Of a stretch of 24,803 nt of DNA, positions 15,273 to 23,424 are shown one piece after another. The stretch comes from Bacteroidaceae bacterium. Its GTDB lineage: Bacteria > Bacteroidota > Bacteroidia > Bacteroidales > Bacteroidaceae. A program made the translations under genes and the position numbers. How positions within the stretch are numbered: the stretch's first letter is position 1; each line of letters opens with the position of its first letter. The notes beneath the pieces are model-generated. The model saw nothing but the letters and a program-made list of their open reading frames with translations, ran no database searches and was not told the origin of the DNA. The DNA is taken from assembly GCA_900770705.1 (NCBI GenBank), contig CAAGLF010000089.1:1-24803 (forward strand), given 5' to 3'.

Positions 15273-16475
15273 ATGAAACCAAGACTGCTGATAGCCCTTC
15301 TTGCCGCGATGGCGGTACTTCCGCTCACGGCACAAAAGTATCTCAAGCCCGTCAAGGACGACCTCAAAGCGCGTCAGGCGGCCAACGCCCTCAATAAAAT
15401 CAAGGCTTTGGAAGCCGACTCCGCAGCCAAGGACGACCCTAAACTCTACGATCTGGCTGTCGAGGCTGAGATTATGCTGAACGACGCGGAAAATGAGAAG
15501 ATATATCTGAAACAGCCGTGCGATACCGCCAAGTTCTTCGGCTCCCTTCTCGACATTTACCGCTATGCGCTTAAGGCCGACAGCGTGGAAAGCCTCACGC
15601 TGGAGGATAAGGGAAAACCAACCCCGCGCCGAAAGAAGAATGCAGCCCTGCTGAAAAACCTTTATCCCAACCTGGGCTTTGCCGGACGCTACTATTACGA
15701 CCGCAGGCAGTATGCCGTGGCCACTACCTACCTGCAAGTTTTTCTCGATATGCCCGGAAGCGCGCTCTGGAAGCACCTGCAGCCTGTTCCGGCCGACGCA
15801 CGCTATCGTGCCAACGCCTACTGCTATCTGAAGAGCGCCTTCCTCTCCGAAAACTACGCGGCGGTGCCACGTTATGCCGACATCGTGCTGACAGATACGC
15901 TGGTACACCAAAATGCAATGGAGATGCTGGCCATTTCCGCACGCGCCGTGAACGACACCCTGGCCTATTTGAAGTATTTGAACGAAGGGCTTGCTTCCCA
16001 TCCCGACGCTCCGTTCTTCTTCACCAACCTCTCGGACTATTATATGGGTCGAGGGGAATACGACAAGGCCCTCAGCCTCGCCGAAAGCCAGTTGCAGAAC
16101 GACACGACCAACCTCTGTTTCCTCGCCGGCAAGAGTCTGGCACTCTTGAAGCTACATCGTTACGACGAAAGCATTGCTATATCCCAGAAAATGCTGGCTG
16201 CGGATTCTACTCTCGCAGATGTGTACTACAACATCGGCGCCTGTTACTGCAACCTGGCCAATGAAATCCCCTTGCCCCCCAATGTGAATTCCGCACAGTT
16301 CCGCAGCGCCAAGAAGCAGGTGGCCGCGCTCTACGTCGAAGCCCGTCCCTATGTCGAACGGTACAGGGCGTTGCGCCCGGACGCTCAGACGCTGTGGGCT
16401 CCCCTGCTTTATCGCATCTACCTCGAACTGAACGAAGGCAAACTGTTCGACGAAATCGACAAACTGTTGAAATAG
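15273..16475 (+). CDS. Exported tetratricopeptide-repeat protein 2
   Basis: The 400-aa protein has a signal peptide (MKPRLLIALLAAMAVLPLTAQ, cut probably after LTAQ). It is a diverged paralogue of the preceding gene. Both have a PCDTAKF / PFDTVKF motif about 80-90 residues in, a central run of TPR-like helices (ADVYYNIGACYCNLANEIPL near 310-330 here) and the same C-terminal block (YVEARPYVERYRALRPDAQT here, AKPYMEKVQALRPDSPRDW there). The mature part is helical throughout with no catalytic motif. It is separated from the first copy by 223 nt holding repeat locus E, and from the M3 peptidase by only 14 nt, so it may be transcribed into the peptidase. Confidence 0.87.
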   Translation: MKPRLLIALLAAMAVLPLTAQKYLKPVKDDLKARQAANALNKIKALEADSAAKDDPKLYDLAVEAEIMLNDAENEKIYLKQPCDTAKFFGSLLDIYRYALKADSVESLTLEDKGKPTPRRKKNAALLKNLYPNLGFAGRYYYDRRQYAVATTYLQVFLDMPGSALWKHLQPVPADARYRANAYCYLKSAFLSENYAAVPRYADIVLTDTLVHQNAMEMLAISARAVNDTLAYLKYLNEGLASHPDAPFFFTNLSDYYMGRGEYDKALSLAESQLQNDTTNLCFLAGKSLALLKLHRYDESIAISQKMLAADSTLADVYYNIGACYCNLANEIPLPPNVNSAQFRSAKKQVAALYVEARPYVERYRALRPDAQTLWAPLLYRIYLELNEGKLFDEIDKLLK

Positions 16476-16489
16476 ATCTCTCCCGCGTA

Positions 16490-18553
16490 ATGAAAAGCAA
16501 TCCTTTCTTCGACTATCCCTACACTACGCCGCACGGAACATTTCCTTTCGGCCTCTTCGACGTTGCTTGTGTCGAGCCCGCCCTTCGGGAGGGTATCCGA
16601 CGCGAAGCCGAGGCCGTGGAGCGCATTGCTTCCTGCCCTGAAGCACCCACTTTCGCCAACACCATTGTCGCTCTGGAGCATACCGGCGAACTTCTCGAGC
16701 GGGTAACGACCATTATGTACAACCTGCTCAGCGCAGACACCTCGGAAGAACTTGAGGCCGTTGCCGAAAAGATGGCGCCCGTGCTCTCCGACCATCATAG
16801 CTCCATTATGCTCCATCCGGGGCTCTTCGAAAGAGTGGCTTCCGTATGGCGTGATTTCAGCGAAGGCCGCCTCCGGCTCGAGGCCGACGAAGAAATGCTG
16901 CTGCGCAATACGTATGAGGGCTTCGAACGTTCGGGAGCCACGCTCGACGAGGCCGGAAAAGTCCGCTTTCGTGAGCTGTCGGCCGAATTGTCGCGCCTCT
17001 GCCTGCAATTTTCGCAGAATTGCCTGAAAGATACGAATGCGTACGAACTCCATCTGACGAAGGAGGAAGATCTGGCAGGCTTGCCCGAACTCCAGCGGCG
17101 GGCAGCCGCCGAAGCTGCGGCCGAGAAAGGGCTCGAAGGATGGCTCTTCACGCTCAAGGCTCCCAGCTACGTCCCCTTCCTGCAATATGCCGACAACCGC
17201 GCCTTGCGGAAGGAAATGTTCATGGCCTACAACACCATCGGCACGCACCCCAACGAGAACAATAACTTCGAGATAGCCCGACGTATCATCAACCTGCGAG
17301 GCGAAAAGGCGCGTCTGCTCGGATATAAGTCCTATGCAGCATTTGCGCTCGCCCGCAGAATGGCCGAAACCCCCGAGCGAGTGGAGCGGCTCCTCAAGGA
17401 ACTGCTCACGGCCTACGCTCCCGCGGCCCGTCGCGACGTCGAAGCCGTAGCGGCCCTGGCCAGAGAACTACAGGGAGCCGACTTCGTTTTGCAGCCCTGG
17501 GACTTTGCCTATTTTTCCAACAAGCTACGCCAGCGCGACTACGCATTCGATTCCGATGAACTCCGTCCCTATTTCCCCTTGGAGCAAGTGAAGAAGGGCG
17601 TCTTCGGCCTGGCGGAAACGCTCTACGGCATCCGGTTGCACAGGAACGCCGCAATTCCCGTCTATCACCCCGATGTGGAAGCCTACGAGGTGACCGACGC
17701 CGACGGCACGTACCTGGCCGTGCTCTACGTGGACTTCTATCCGCGCCTATCGAAGCAGGGCGGTGCCTGGATGACGAACTACAAGGAACAGTGGCAGGAG
17801 AAGGACGCCCGGGGTAGCTCCCGTGATTCCCGGCCGCACGTGTCGCTGACGACCAACTTCACGAAACCCAGTGCCGGAAAGCCCGCATTGCTCACGCTCG
17901 ACGAGGTTGAGACTTTTCTCCACGAGTTCGGCCACTGCCTGCACGGGATATTCTCGCGTACCCGCTTCCAATCACTCAGTGGCACCAACGTATTCTGGGA
18001 TTTCGTGGAGTTGCCCTCGCAGATAATGGAGAATTTCTCGCGGGAGTGCGACTTTCTGCGCACTTTCGCCTTTCATTATGAGACGGGAGAGCCTATCCCC
18101 GACGTACTCATCGGGAAAATCCTGCGTTCCCGCCACTTCAATGCCGCTTACGCCTGTATGCGCCAGCTTTCCTTCGGCCTGCTCGATATGGCCTACTACT
18201 CTCTTCAGACTGCATTGGAGGAAGATATTCCCGCCTTTGAGGAAAAGGCCATGGCTGCGGCGCAAGTCTTGCCGTATGCCCCCGGAACGTGTATGACCAC
18301 CAACTTCAAGCACATTATCTCGGGCGGATACGCCGCAGGCTACTACAGTTATAAATGGGCCGAGGTCCTCGACGCCGACGCCTTCGAGGAATTTCGTGCC
18401 CACGGCCTGTTCAGCCAGTCTGTGGCCGACAAATTCCGACGCACCATACTCGAACGGGGTGGAACGGCCCATCCTGCACAACTTTACCGCGACTTCCGCG
18501 GACACGACGCCGACATACGTGCCCTGTTGCGCCGCGACGGCATTATCGAATAA
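16490..18553 (+). CDS. M3-family metallopeptidase (oligopeptidase A / peptidyl-dipeptidase type)
   Basis: The 687-aa protein is a zinc endopeptidase of family M3 that degrades short peptides inside the cell. The zinc site H478-E-F-G-H482 (FLHEFGHCLHG) is intact, and the second glutamate ligand should be in the following helix (DFVELPSQIMENF). The N-terminal region (FPFGLFDVACVEPAL, FANTIVALEHTGELLERV) is typical for Dcp/OpdA. No signal peptide is present. I chose ATG 16490 because MKSNPFFDYPYTTPHGTFPF begins the family homology; in-frame sequence upstream lies inside the TPR gene. The dCMP deaminase gene follows 9 nt downstream. Confidence 0.95.
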   Translation: MKSNPFFDYPYTTPHGTFPFGLFDVACVEPALREGIRREAEAVERIASCPEAPTFANTIVALEHTGELLERVTTIMYNLLSADTSEELEAVAEKMAPVLSDHHSSIMLHPGLFERVASVWRDFSEGRLRLEADEEMLLRNTYEGFERSGATLDEAGKVRFRELSAELSRLCLQFSQNCLKDTNAYELHLTKEEDLAGLPELQRRAAAEAAAEKGLEGWLFTLKAPSYVPFLQYADNRALRKEMFMAYNTIGTHPNENNNFEIARRIINLRGEKARLLGYKSYAAFALARRMAETPERVERLLKELLTAYAPAARRDVEAVAALARELQGADFVLQPWDFAYFSNKLRQRDYAFDSDELRPYFPLEQVKKGVFGLAETLYGIRLHRNAAIPVYHPDVEAYEVTDADGTYLAVLYVDFYPRLSKQGGAWMTNYKEQWQEKDARGSSRDSRPHVSLTTNFTKPSAGKPALLTLDEVETFLHEFGHCLHGIFSRTRFQSLSGTNVFWDFVELPSQIMENFSRECDFLRTFAFHYETGEPIPDVLIGKILRSRHFNAAYACMRQLSFGLLDMAYYSLQTALEEDIPAFEEKAMAAAQVLPYAPGTCMTTNFKHIISGGYAAGYYSYKWAEVLDADAFEEFRAHGLFSQSVADKFRRTILERGGTAHPAQLYRDFRGHDADIRALLRRDGIIE

Positions 18554-18562
18554 GCAGAAAAA

Positions 18563-18997
18563 ATGGAAAATCAGGACGAAAAACAGCGATTGCTCGATCT
18601 CCGCTACTTGCGGATGGCCCGTATTTGGGCGGAGAACTCCTATTGTGTGCGCCGCCAGGTGGGAGCGCTCGTCGTAAAGGACAAGATGATCATCTCCGAC
18701 GGCTACAACGGAACTCCCTCCGGCTTCGAAAACGTGTGTGAGGACGAGGAAGGTCTGACGAAGCCCTATGTACTCCACGCAGAAGCCAATGCAATCACCA
18801 AAATTGCCCGTTCCGGCAACAACTCCGACGGCGCTACGCTATATGTCACCGACGCACCGTGCATTGAGTGCGCCAAACTCATTATTCAGGCCGGCATACG
18901 CCGCGTGATCTACGCCAAGGAATACCGTCTGACCGACGGACTTGAGCTGATGCGCCGTGCCGGTATCGACGTGTGCTGCCTCCGGCCGGAGGAGTAG
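18563..18997 (+). CDS. Deoxycytidylate (dCMP) deaminase
   Basis: The 144-aa protein belongs to the zinc-dependent cytidine/deoxycytidylate deaminase fold. It has both signatures: H72-A-E74 (LHAEANAI), where Glu is the proton shuttle, and P-C100-x-x-C103 (APCIECAK), which with His72 binds zinc. GYNGTPSGF (47-55) is the substrate-binding segment typical of dCMP deaminases. It converts dCMP to dUMP, feeding thymidylate synthase. It is the second gene of a probable set with the M3 peptidase, the S41 protease and the folate enzyme. The folate link (thymidylate synthesis uses methylene-THF) fits the neighbourhood. Confidence 0.95.
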   Translation: MENQDEKQRLLDLRYLRMARIWAENSYCVRRQVGALVVKDKMIISDGYNGTPSGFENVCEDEEGLTKPYVLHAEANAITKIARSGNNSDGATLYVTDAPCIECAKLIIQAGIRRVIYAKEYRLTDGLELMRRAGIDVCCLRPEE

Positions 18998-19035
18998 GGG
19001 AGTCCGCTCTCCTGCCGCCACGGCTATTTTTACAA

Positions 19036-19126
19036 CCTCGGCAGAAAGAAAAACTACAAGGCCCGAAATCAGAATTTCTGCGGCGAAAGTTTTTCTTAAG
19101 TCCGAGGAAATATCTCCGACATACGG
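19036..19126. repeat. Mosaic 21-bp-phased intergenic repeat, locus F
   Basis: This fills most of the 184-nt gap between dCMP deaminase and the S41 protease. Cores start at 19036 (CCTCGGCAG), 19057 (CAAGGCCCG, the inverse of CGGGCCTTG), 19078 (CTGCGGCG), 19100 (GTCCGAGG) and 19114 (CTCCGACA), at spacings of 21, 21, 22 and 14. A CAGAATTTCTG palindrome is at 19070-19080. Module 19080-19107 matches locus E at 25 of 28. CATACGG at 19119-19125 also follows the array at locus H. Confidence 0.85.
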
Positions 19127-19181
19127 CCTGCTCTTGCCGGCTGCTTCCGGAGGTCTCCTTTCCCAGCCCAAACCCACGCTT

Positions 19182-20978
19182 ATGAAGCCTTCACACTCTC
19201 GTTTCTTCCCGCTAATGCTTGCTGCCGGCATAGTGCTCGGCATTTGTCTCGGCAGCTTTTGCACGCTTCACTTCTCTGCGGGCAAACGTCTCAGTATTAT
19301 TAATAACTCCAGCAACAAGCTGAACGATTTGCTCCATATCATCAACGACGAATACGTCGATACGGTCAACATCAGCGACCTCGTGGAGAAGTCCCTGCCC
19401 AAAATTTTGCAGGAGCTCGACCCTCATTCCACCTACATTGGAGCCAAGGACGTCGAAGCCTCCATGCAGGACCTGAACGGCCGCTTTTCGGGAATCGGCG
19501 TGCAGTTTGCGATTATCCGCGACACCGTCTGTGTCGTCAAGGTCATACCTGGCGGCCCTTCCGAGGGCATAGGGCTGCAGGCCGGCGACCGTATCGTCTC
19601 CGTCGACGGCCGTCCGTATGTCGGAAAGGAAGTCACGAGCGAGGAAACGCTCAACCGTCTGCGCGGTCCCTACGACAGCAAGGTGAAGCTCGGCATCGTG
19701 CGGCGTGGCGTGCCCCGAAAACTCTCCTACGAGATTACCAGGGGCGACGTGCCCGTAGAAACTGTCGACGCTGTATATATGGCGAATGCCAACACCGGCT
19801 ATATTCGTATCACCAGCTTCGGTGAGAACACGTATTCCGAATTTCTGTCGGCCTTGGCCCAACTTGGCAGCTCGGACTTCCAACATCTGATTATCGACCT
19901 CCGCGGAAATCTCGGCGGCTACCTCAACTCGGCCGTGATGGTGGCCAACGAGTTCCTCACCAAGAACCGTCTGATTGTCTACACCGAAGGCCGGCGCTCG
20001 CCCCGCGAAGAATATACCTCCGATGGCCGCGGCAGTTTCCAGACTCTCCCGCTTATCGTGCTTGTCGACGAAGGTTCGGCCTCCGCCAGCGAAATTTTGG
20101 CCGGCGCCATCCAAGATAATGACCGCGGTCTCATACTTGGGCGACGCTCCTTCGGCAAGGGGCTTGTGCAGGTGCCGATAGAGTTTGCCGACGGGTCGAT
20201 GTTGCGAATCACGAAGGCCCGATACTATACGCCGTCGGGCCGCTGCGTGCAAAAACCGTACACGCCGGGCGACGAGGAGGCCTATGAGCAGGACCTGATA
20301 CTGCGGGCCGAGAGCGGGGAGTACTACAATCCCGACAGCATAAAGACTTCCGGCGAAAAGTATCGGACATCGCTCGGACGAACAGTCTACGGCGGCGGCG
20401 GAATTATCCCGGACGAGTTCGTTCCGCGCGACACGTCGGACATTACGTCGTATTTCCGCGACGTATATCTGCAGCAGATTCCCTTTGAGTTCGCCTTCCT
20501 GTTCTCAGACGCCTACCGCAAGCAACTCTCGCAGTTCTCGGAGGCCGAAGATATCGTGAAGTTTCTCCGCCGGCACCGGGCTGTCGAACAGATGGCCGAC
20601 TATGCCGAAACGTGTGGCGTGAAGCGCAGAAATCTGATGATTAAAAAATCCTACAAGCTCTTCGAAACTTACCTGTACGGCTACATTATCGACGAGTTCC
20701 TCGGGGTTTCGGCCTCTGCTGAGTACATCAACCAAACGGACCCCGCCGTGCAGCTTGCCCTCCGGCTGTTCAAGGAGGAAAAATCGTTCCCGTCCATCGG
20801 CGGCTTGTCGAAAAAAAACGGTCGAAAGAGCCTGCATTCCTGCCTTTCGCCCTTCTCGGGCAATGTGCGGGGGTTGCTGGCGTACGACTTGGGCACGTAT
20901 TGGCGCTACTCGTGGCAGATGCTTACGCAAAAGACCATTGCAGAATACTATAACCATCAGGAAAACAATCTTTTATAG
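19182..20978 (+). CDS. S41 C-terminal processing peptidase with PDZ domain
   Basis: The 598-aa protein is anchored by an N-terminal membrane segment (FFPLMLAAGIVLGICLGSF, about 8-26), so the protease faces the periplasm. A PDZ domain (about 100-190, SGIGVQFAII to GDRIVSVDG) binds substrate C-termini. The peptidase domain has the Ser-Lys dyad: Ser301 in GSASASEIL and Lys326 in SFGKGLVQ, 25 residues apart as in plant D1 protease. The family trims or degrades exported proteins. The usual C terminus ends near LALRLFKEE (about residue 535); about 60 further residues (GGLSKKNGRK to HQENNLL) are extra. An A8 run at 20811-20818 sits at the junction. I chose ATG 19182 because it puts the membrane segment first; the longer frame reads back through the repeat into the deaminase. 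Confidence 0.93.
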   Translation: MKPSHSRFFPLMLAAGIVLGICLGSFCTLHFSAGKRLSIINNSSNKLNDLLHIINDEYVDTVNISDLVEKSLPKILQELDPHSTYIGAKDVEASMQDLNGRFSGIGVQFAIIRDTVCVVKVIPGGPSEGIGLQAGDRIVSVDGRPYVGKEVTSEETLNRLRGPYDSKVKLGIVRRGVPRKLSYEITRGDVPVETVDAVYMANANTGYIRITSFGENTYSEFLSALAQLGSSDFQHLIIDLRGNLGGYLNSAVMVANEFLTKNRLIVYTEGRRSPREEYTSDGRGSFQTLPLIVLVDEGSASASEILAGAIQDNDRGLILGRRSFGKGLVQVPIEFADGSMLRITKARYYTPSGRCVQKPYTPGDEEAYEQDLILRAESGEYYNPDSIKTSGEKYRTSLGRTVYGGGGIIPDEFVPRDTSDITSYFRDVYLQQIPFEFAFLFSDAYRKQLSQFSEAEDIVKFLRRHRAVEQMADYAETCGVKRRNLMIKKSYKLFETYLYGYIIDEFLGVSASAEYINQTDPAVQLALRLFKEEKSFPSIGGLSKKNGRKSLHSCLSPFSGNVRGLLAYDLGTYWRYSWQMLTQKTIAEYYNHQENNLL

Positions 20979-20989
20979 TCTGTTTGAAA

Positions 20990-21580
20990 ATGTTTCGGGG
21001 AGAAAGAGTGGGGGACTGCCCCCAAAAGTGGGACAAGCAGGCCCTGCGGGCGGAAATCCGGGCCCGTAAGGCCGCTTTCGGCCCTGAAGCCCTAAGCGAG
21101 AGTTCCCGTCAGATTATCGCCGGACTCGAAAATCTGCCGGTCTTCCGCGAAGCGAAAATCCTGCTCCTTTATCATTCCTTGCCCGACGAAGTTTCGACGC
21201 ACGAATGCTTGCTTCGTCATTGCTCCGACAAGGAGATTCTGTTGCCTCGCGTCGTCGGAGACGACTTGGAGCTCCGACGCTTCACGGGACCGGACGATTT
21301 GCGGCGCGGCGCCTACGGTATTCTGGAGCCGGACGGCGCTCTGTTTACCGACTACGCCCGCATTCAGCTGGCCGTCGTTCCCGGAATGGCTTTCGACGAC
21401 GCCGGCCATCGCTTGGGGCGCGGCCGGGGCTACTACGACCGCCTTTTTTCCGCCTCAGCCTTCAGTCAGGTCTACAAACTGGGGCTATGTTTTCCCTTCC
21501 AGCTGGTGCGCGAGGTTCCTGCCGGTCCGTTCGACGTCACGATGTCTGCCGTATTTTCCGGCCACACACCGGCACGTTGA
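20990..21580 (+). CDS. 5-formyltetrahydrofolate cyclo-ligase
   Basis: The 196-aa protein (from ATG 20990) uses ATP to convert 5-formyl-THF (folinate) to 5,10-methenyl-THF. The family motif GHRLGRGRGYYDRLF (about 137-151) binds ATP/phosphate, and LLLYHSLPDEV and PGMAFDDAG are conserved. Canonical homology begins at KQALRAEIRARKAA (about residue 17), so the first 15 residues may not be translated. GTG 21008 and TTG 20984 are alternative starts. It begins 11 nt after the protease stop and is probably cotranscribed. It returns folate to the pool used with dUMP for thymidylate. Confidence 0.93.
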   Translation: MFRGERVGDCPQKWDKQALRAEIRARKAAFGPEALSESSRQIIAGLENLPVFREAKILLLYHSLPDEVSTHECLLRHCSDKEILLPRVVGDDLELRRFTGPDDLRRGAYGILEPDGALFTDYARIQLAVVPGMAFDDAGHRLGRGRGYYDRLFSASAFSQVYKLGLCFPFQLVREVPAGPFDVTMSAVFSGHTPAR

Positions 21581-21669
21581 TTTTTTGCAGCCGGAATTTT
21601 CCCGACGCTGCCTGTTTGCTCTCCATTGTCTGCAGCAGTTCCTCCTTCCGCCTTCCGCCTTTGTACTTT

Positions 21670-21740
21670 CTCCGTAGTAATTAAAATTTCTGCCGCGATA
21701 GTTTTAATTTCTACGGAGATAATTTTTCTTATGTCCGAGG
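21670..21740. repeat. Mosaic 21-bp-phased intergenic repeat, locus G
   Basis: This lies in the 373-nt gap between the folate enzyme and the sugar cluster, upstream of both promoters there. Cores start at 21670 (CTCCGTAG), 21690 (CTGCCGCG), 21711 (CTACGGAG) and 21733 (GTCCGAGG), at spacings of 20, 21 and 22. AATTAAAA (21679-21686) pairs with TTTTAATT (21702-21709) around a GC-rich loop. Bases 21713-21740 match locus F at 23 of 28. Bases 21581-21669 show no clear structure to me. Confidence 0.85.
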
Positions 21741-21782
21741 TTGTAGAAACGCTCTGCGCAGACGGCTTTTCCCAGCGCGTAG

Positions 21783-21814
21783 TTTGGCTTTCCTTCTGCC
21801 TTGAAATAATTTTG
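21783..21814 (+). promoter_or_regulatory. Orphan Bacteroidetes promoter upstream of the sugar cluster
   Basis: TTTG (21783-21786), 20 nt, then TAATTTTG (21807-21814) fits the consensus. The start site would be near 21820, about 130 nt before the first sugar gene, which has its own promoter at 21915. The transcript could be a leader or a small RNA. A 19-codon ORF (21825-21884, MFNRCVCERVF...) starts just after it but has no known relative I can name. Confidence 0.55.
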
Positions 21815-21914
21815 TATCTCTATTATGTTTAATAGATGTGTATGTGAAAGAGTTTTCCGTCGGCGCGGCCGTCTTCCCCATTAAAGTTTGAAAATAAAAA
21901 ACGGAAGAGAAAAA

Positions 21915-21945
21915 TTTGAGTTTTGAAAAACTTTGTTTACCTTTG
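21915..21945 (+). promoter_or_regulatory. Promoter directly before the ketoisomerase gene
   Basis: TTTG (21915-21918), 19 nt, then TACCTTTG (21938-21945) is a full consensus match. The ATG at 21954 is only 8 nt past the -7 box, so the mRNA would have a leader of 0-4 nt. A near-palindrome AGTTTT-GA-AAAACT (21919-21932) lies in the spacer and could bind a regulator. Confidence 0.7.
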
Positions 21946-21953
21946 TCATTAAT

Positions 21954-22400
21954 ATGGAAAACGTACAAACACGCCACGAAGAACCACAGCTGCCCGAAGG
22001 TTGCCGCCTCGTGGATTTCCACACGTCAGTCGACTCACGGGGTTCGCTGAGCGTGGCAGAATCTTATAAAGAAGTGCCGTTTGAAATCCAAAGAGTCTTT
22101 TGGATTACAGATATCACGCCCGGAGCCAGTCGCGGTGAGCATGCCCACCTGACTTGCTCGGAATTACTTGTACCTATCGCGGGCAGCTTCCGTCTTTGGC
22201 TCACCGACGGAAAGAATGAGTCCGAGATACTCGTCGACAACTGCCGTCAAGGCGTGCTTGTCCCCGCGGGAGTCTGGTGCAAGCTCACGGAATTCACGCC
22301 GGGGACGGTGTGTCTTTGTATGGCCTCGCAGCCTTATATGCCCGATGGCTATATAGATGATTTTGAGACCTATCTGAGTCTGCGACGCCACGCACGTTAG
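21954..22400 (+). CDS. dTDP-4-keto-6-deoxyhexose 3,4-ketoisomerase-like cupin (FdtA/QdtA/WxcM family)
   Basis: The 148-aa single-domain cupin begins its homology at CRLVDFHTSVDSRGSLSVAE (17-36). The family's catalytic HxH is present as R60-G-E-H63-A-H65. GVLVPAGVWCKL (about 99-110) is the second cupin strand pair. FdtA/QdtA enzymes move the keto group of dTDP-4-keto-6-deoxyglucose from C4 to C3, giving dTDP-3-keto sugars for aminated O-antigen or S-layer sugars. The next two genes (acyltransferase, aminotransferase) are what such a pathway needs. Whether the product has the galacto (Fuc3N) or gluco (Qui3N) form cannot be told. The upstream dTDP-glucose genes are not in the window. Confidence 0.85.
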   Translation: MENVQTRHEEPQLPEGCRLVDFHTSVDSRGSLSVAESYKEVPFEIQRVFWITDITPGASRGEHAHLTCSELLVPIAGSFRLWLTDGKNESEILVDNCRQGVLVPAGVWCKLTEFTPGTVCLCMASQPYMPDGYIDDFETYLSLRRHAR

Positions 22401-22443
22401 TCCTCTTCTTGAGGCCGTTGCGAAGCTCAATCTACTCGGAACT

Positions 22444-23391
22444 ATGAAAATCCTGCCCTATACCGACGCTCTTCAGCCCGAATGGGACGAACTGGTGCGC
22501 CGCTCGCGCAACGGAACGTTCCTCTTCGAGCGCGGATATATGGACTACCATCGCGACCGGTACCCCGACTGCTCCCTCCTGCTGCTCGACGACCACGGAC
22601 GCGGGCTGGCCGCATTTCCGGCTACGCGACCCGAAGGTGAACCGGCGGTCTGCTCCCACGCCGGACTGACCTACGGCGGACTGCTGGTTCTGCCCGATTG
22701 TACTGCTGCGCTGACGGGCGAAATTATCGGTGAAATCGCCGGTTTTTATCGGAGTCAGGGCTGCCGGACGCTGCGGGTCAAGCCCGTTCCGCACATCTAC
22801 CACCGCCAGCCGGCCGAGGAGGAGCTCTACTGGCTGTGGCGGAACAGAGCACGACTGAGTCGGCGCACCCTTTCGTCGTCCATCGACCTCCAGGCGCCCC
22901 TACCCTTTTCCGAACTGCGCCGGCGTAAGGTCCGTCGCGCGAGGAAAATGTCGCTTTCCGTGAGTGATTCTCCCGAACTGTTGCCACAATTCTGGCAGGT
23001 GCTGGGAGACGTGCTCCAGAGTCGCCATCACACCCTCCCCGTGCATACATTGGCGGAAATCAGCGGCTTACAAAGGAAATTTCCCGGGCACATCCGACTG
23101 TTTACCGCCCTTTCGGCCGAAACTTCCGAGGTCTTGGCCGGCACACTGGCCTATATCAGCGACACGGTGGTCCATCTGCAATACATAGCCGCCTCGAAAA
23201 CCGGACGCGACGTAGGGGCACTGGATTTTCTCGTGTCCGAAATGCTCGCAATGCCGTGGAGCCAGCGCTATTTCGACTTCGGTATCTCCACCGAAAGCGG
23301 CGGCCGTGTGCTCAACGAGGGCCTGACGTTCCAGAAGGAAGGCTTTGGCGCACGCGCCGTGTGCTACGATACGTACGAACTGACACTCTGA
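22444..23391 (+). CDS. FemAB/GNAT-type acyltransferase
   Basis: The 315-aa protein looks like a tandem GNAT (FemAB/MprF-like) fold. The N-terminal half has WDELVRRSRNGTFLFERGYMDYH (about 14-36, split). The C-terminal half ends in DFGISTESGGRVLNEGLTFQ and KEGFGARAVCYDTYEL, a signature of GNAT proteins found in Bacteroidetes polysaccharide loci. By position between the 3,4-ketoisomerase and the aminotransferase it probably acylates the amino group of the dTDP-3-amino sugar. In the well-studied Fdt/Qdt pathways that step is done by a left-handed beta-helix (hexapeptide) enzyme, so this would be a non-orthologous replacement. It starts 43 nt after the ketoisomerase. Confidence 0.75.
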   Translation: MKILPYTDALQPEWDELVRRSRNGTFLFERGYMDYHRDRYPDCSLLLLDDHGRGLAAFPATRPEGEPAVCSHAGLTYGGLLVLPDCTAALTGEIIGEIAGFYRSQGCRTLRVKPVPHIYHRQPAEEELYWLWRNRARLSRRTLSSSIDLQAPLPFSELRRRKVRRARKMSLSVSDSPELLPQFWQVLGDVLQSRHHTLPVHTLAEISGLQRKFPGHIRLFTALSAETSEVLAGTLAYISDTVVHLQYIAASKTGRDVGALDFLVSEMLAMPWSQRYFDFGISTESGGRVLNEGLTFQKEGFGARAVCYDTYELTL

Positions 23392-23424
23392 CATTTCCTG
23401 TCTGCACCGAAATATATCTGAACA

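Noticed and set aside
18957..19181. 75-residue N-terminal extension of the S41 protease
   Set aside because: The extension translates the end of the dCMP deaminase gene and repeat locus F; the membrane anchor begins right after ATG 19182.
21626..21832. 68-aa frame across repeat locus G
   Set aside because: It is a chance frame through the A/T-rich repeat and the orphan promoter.
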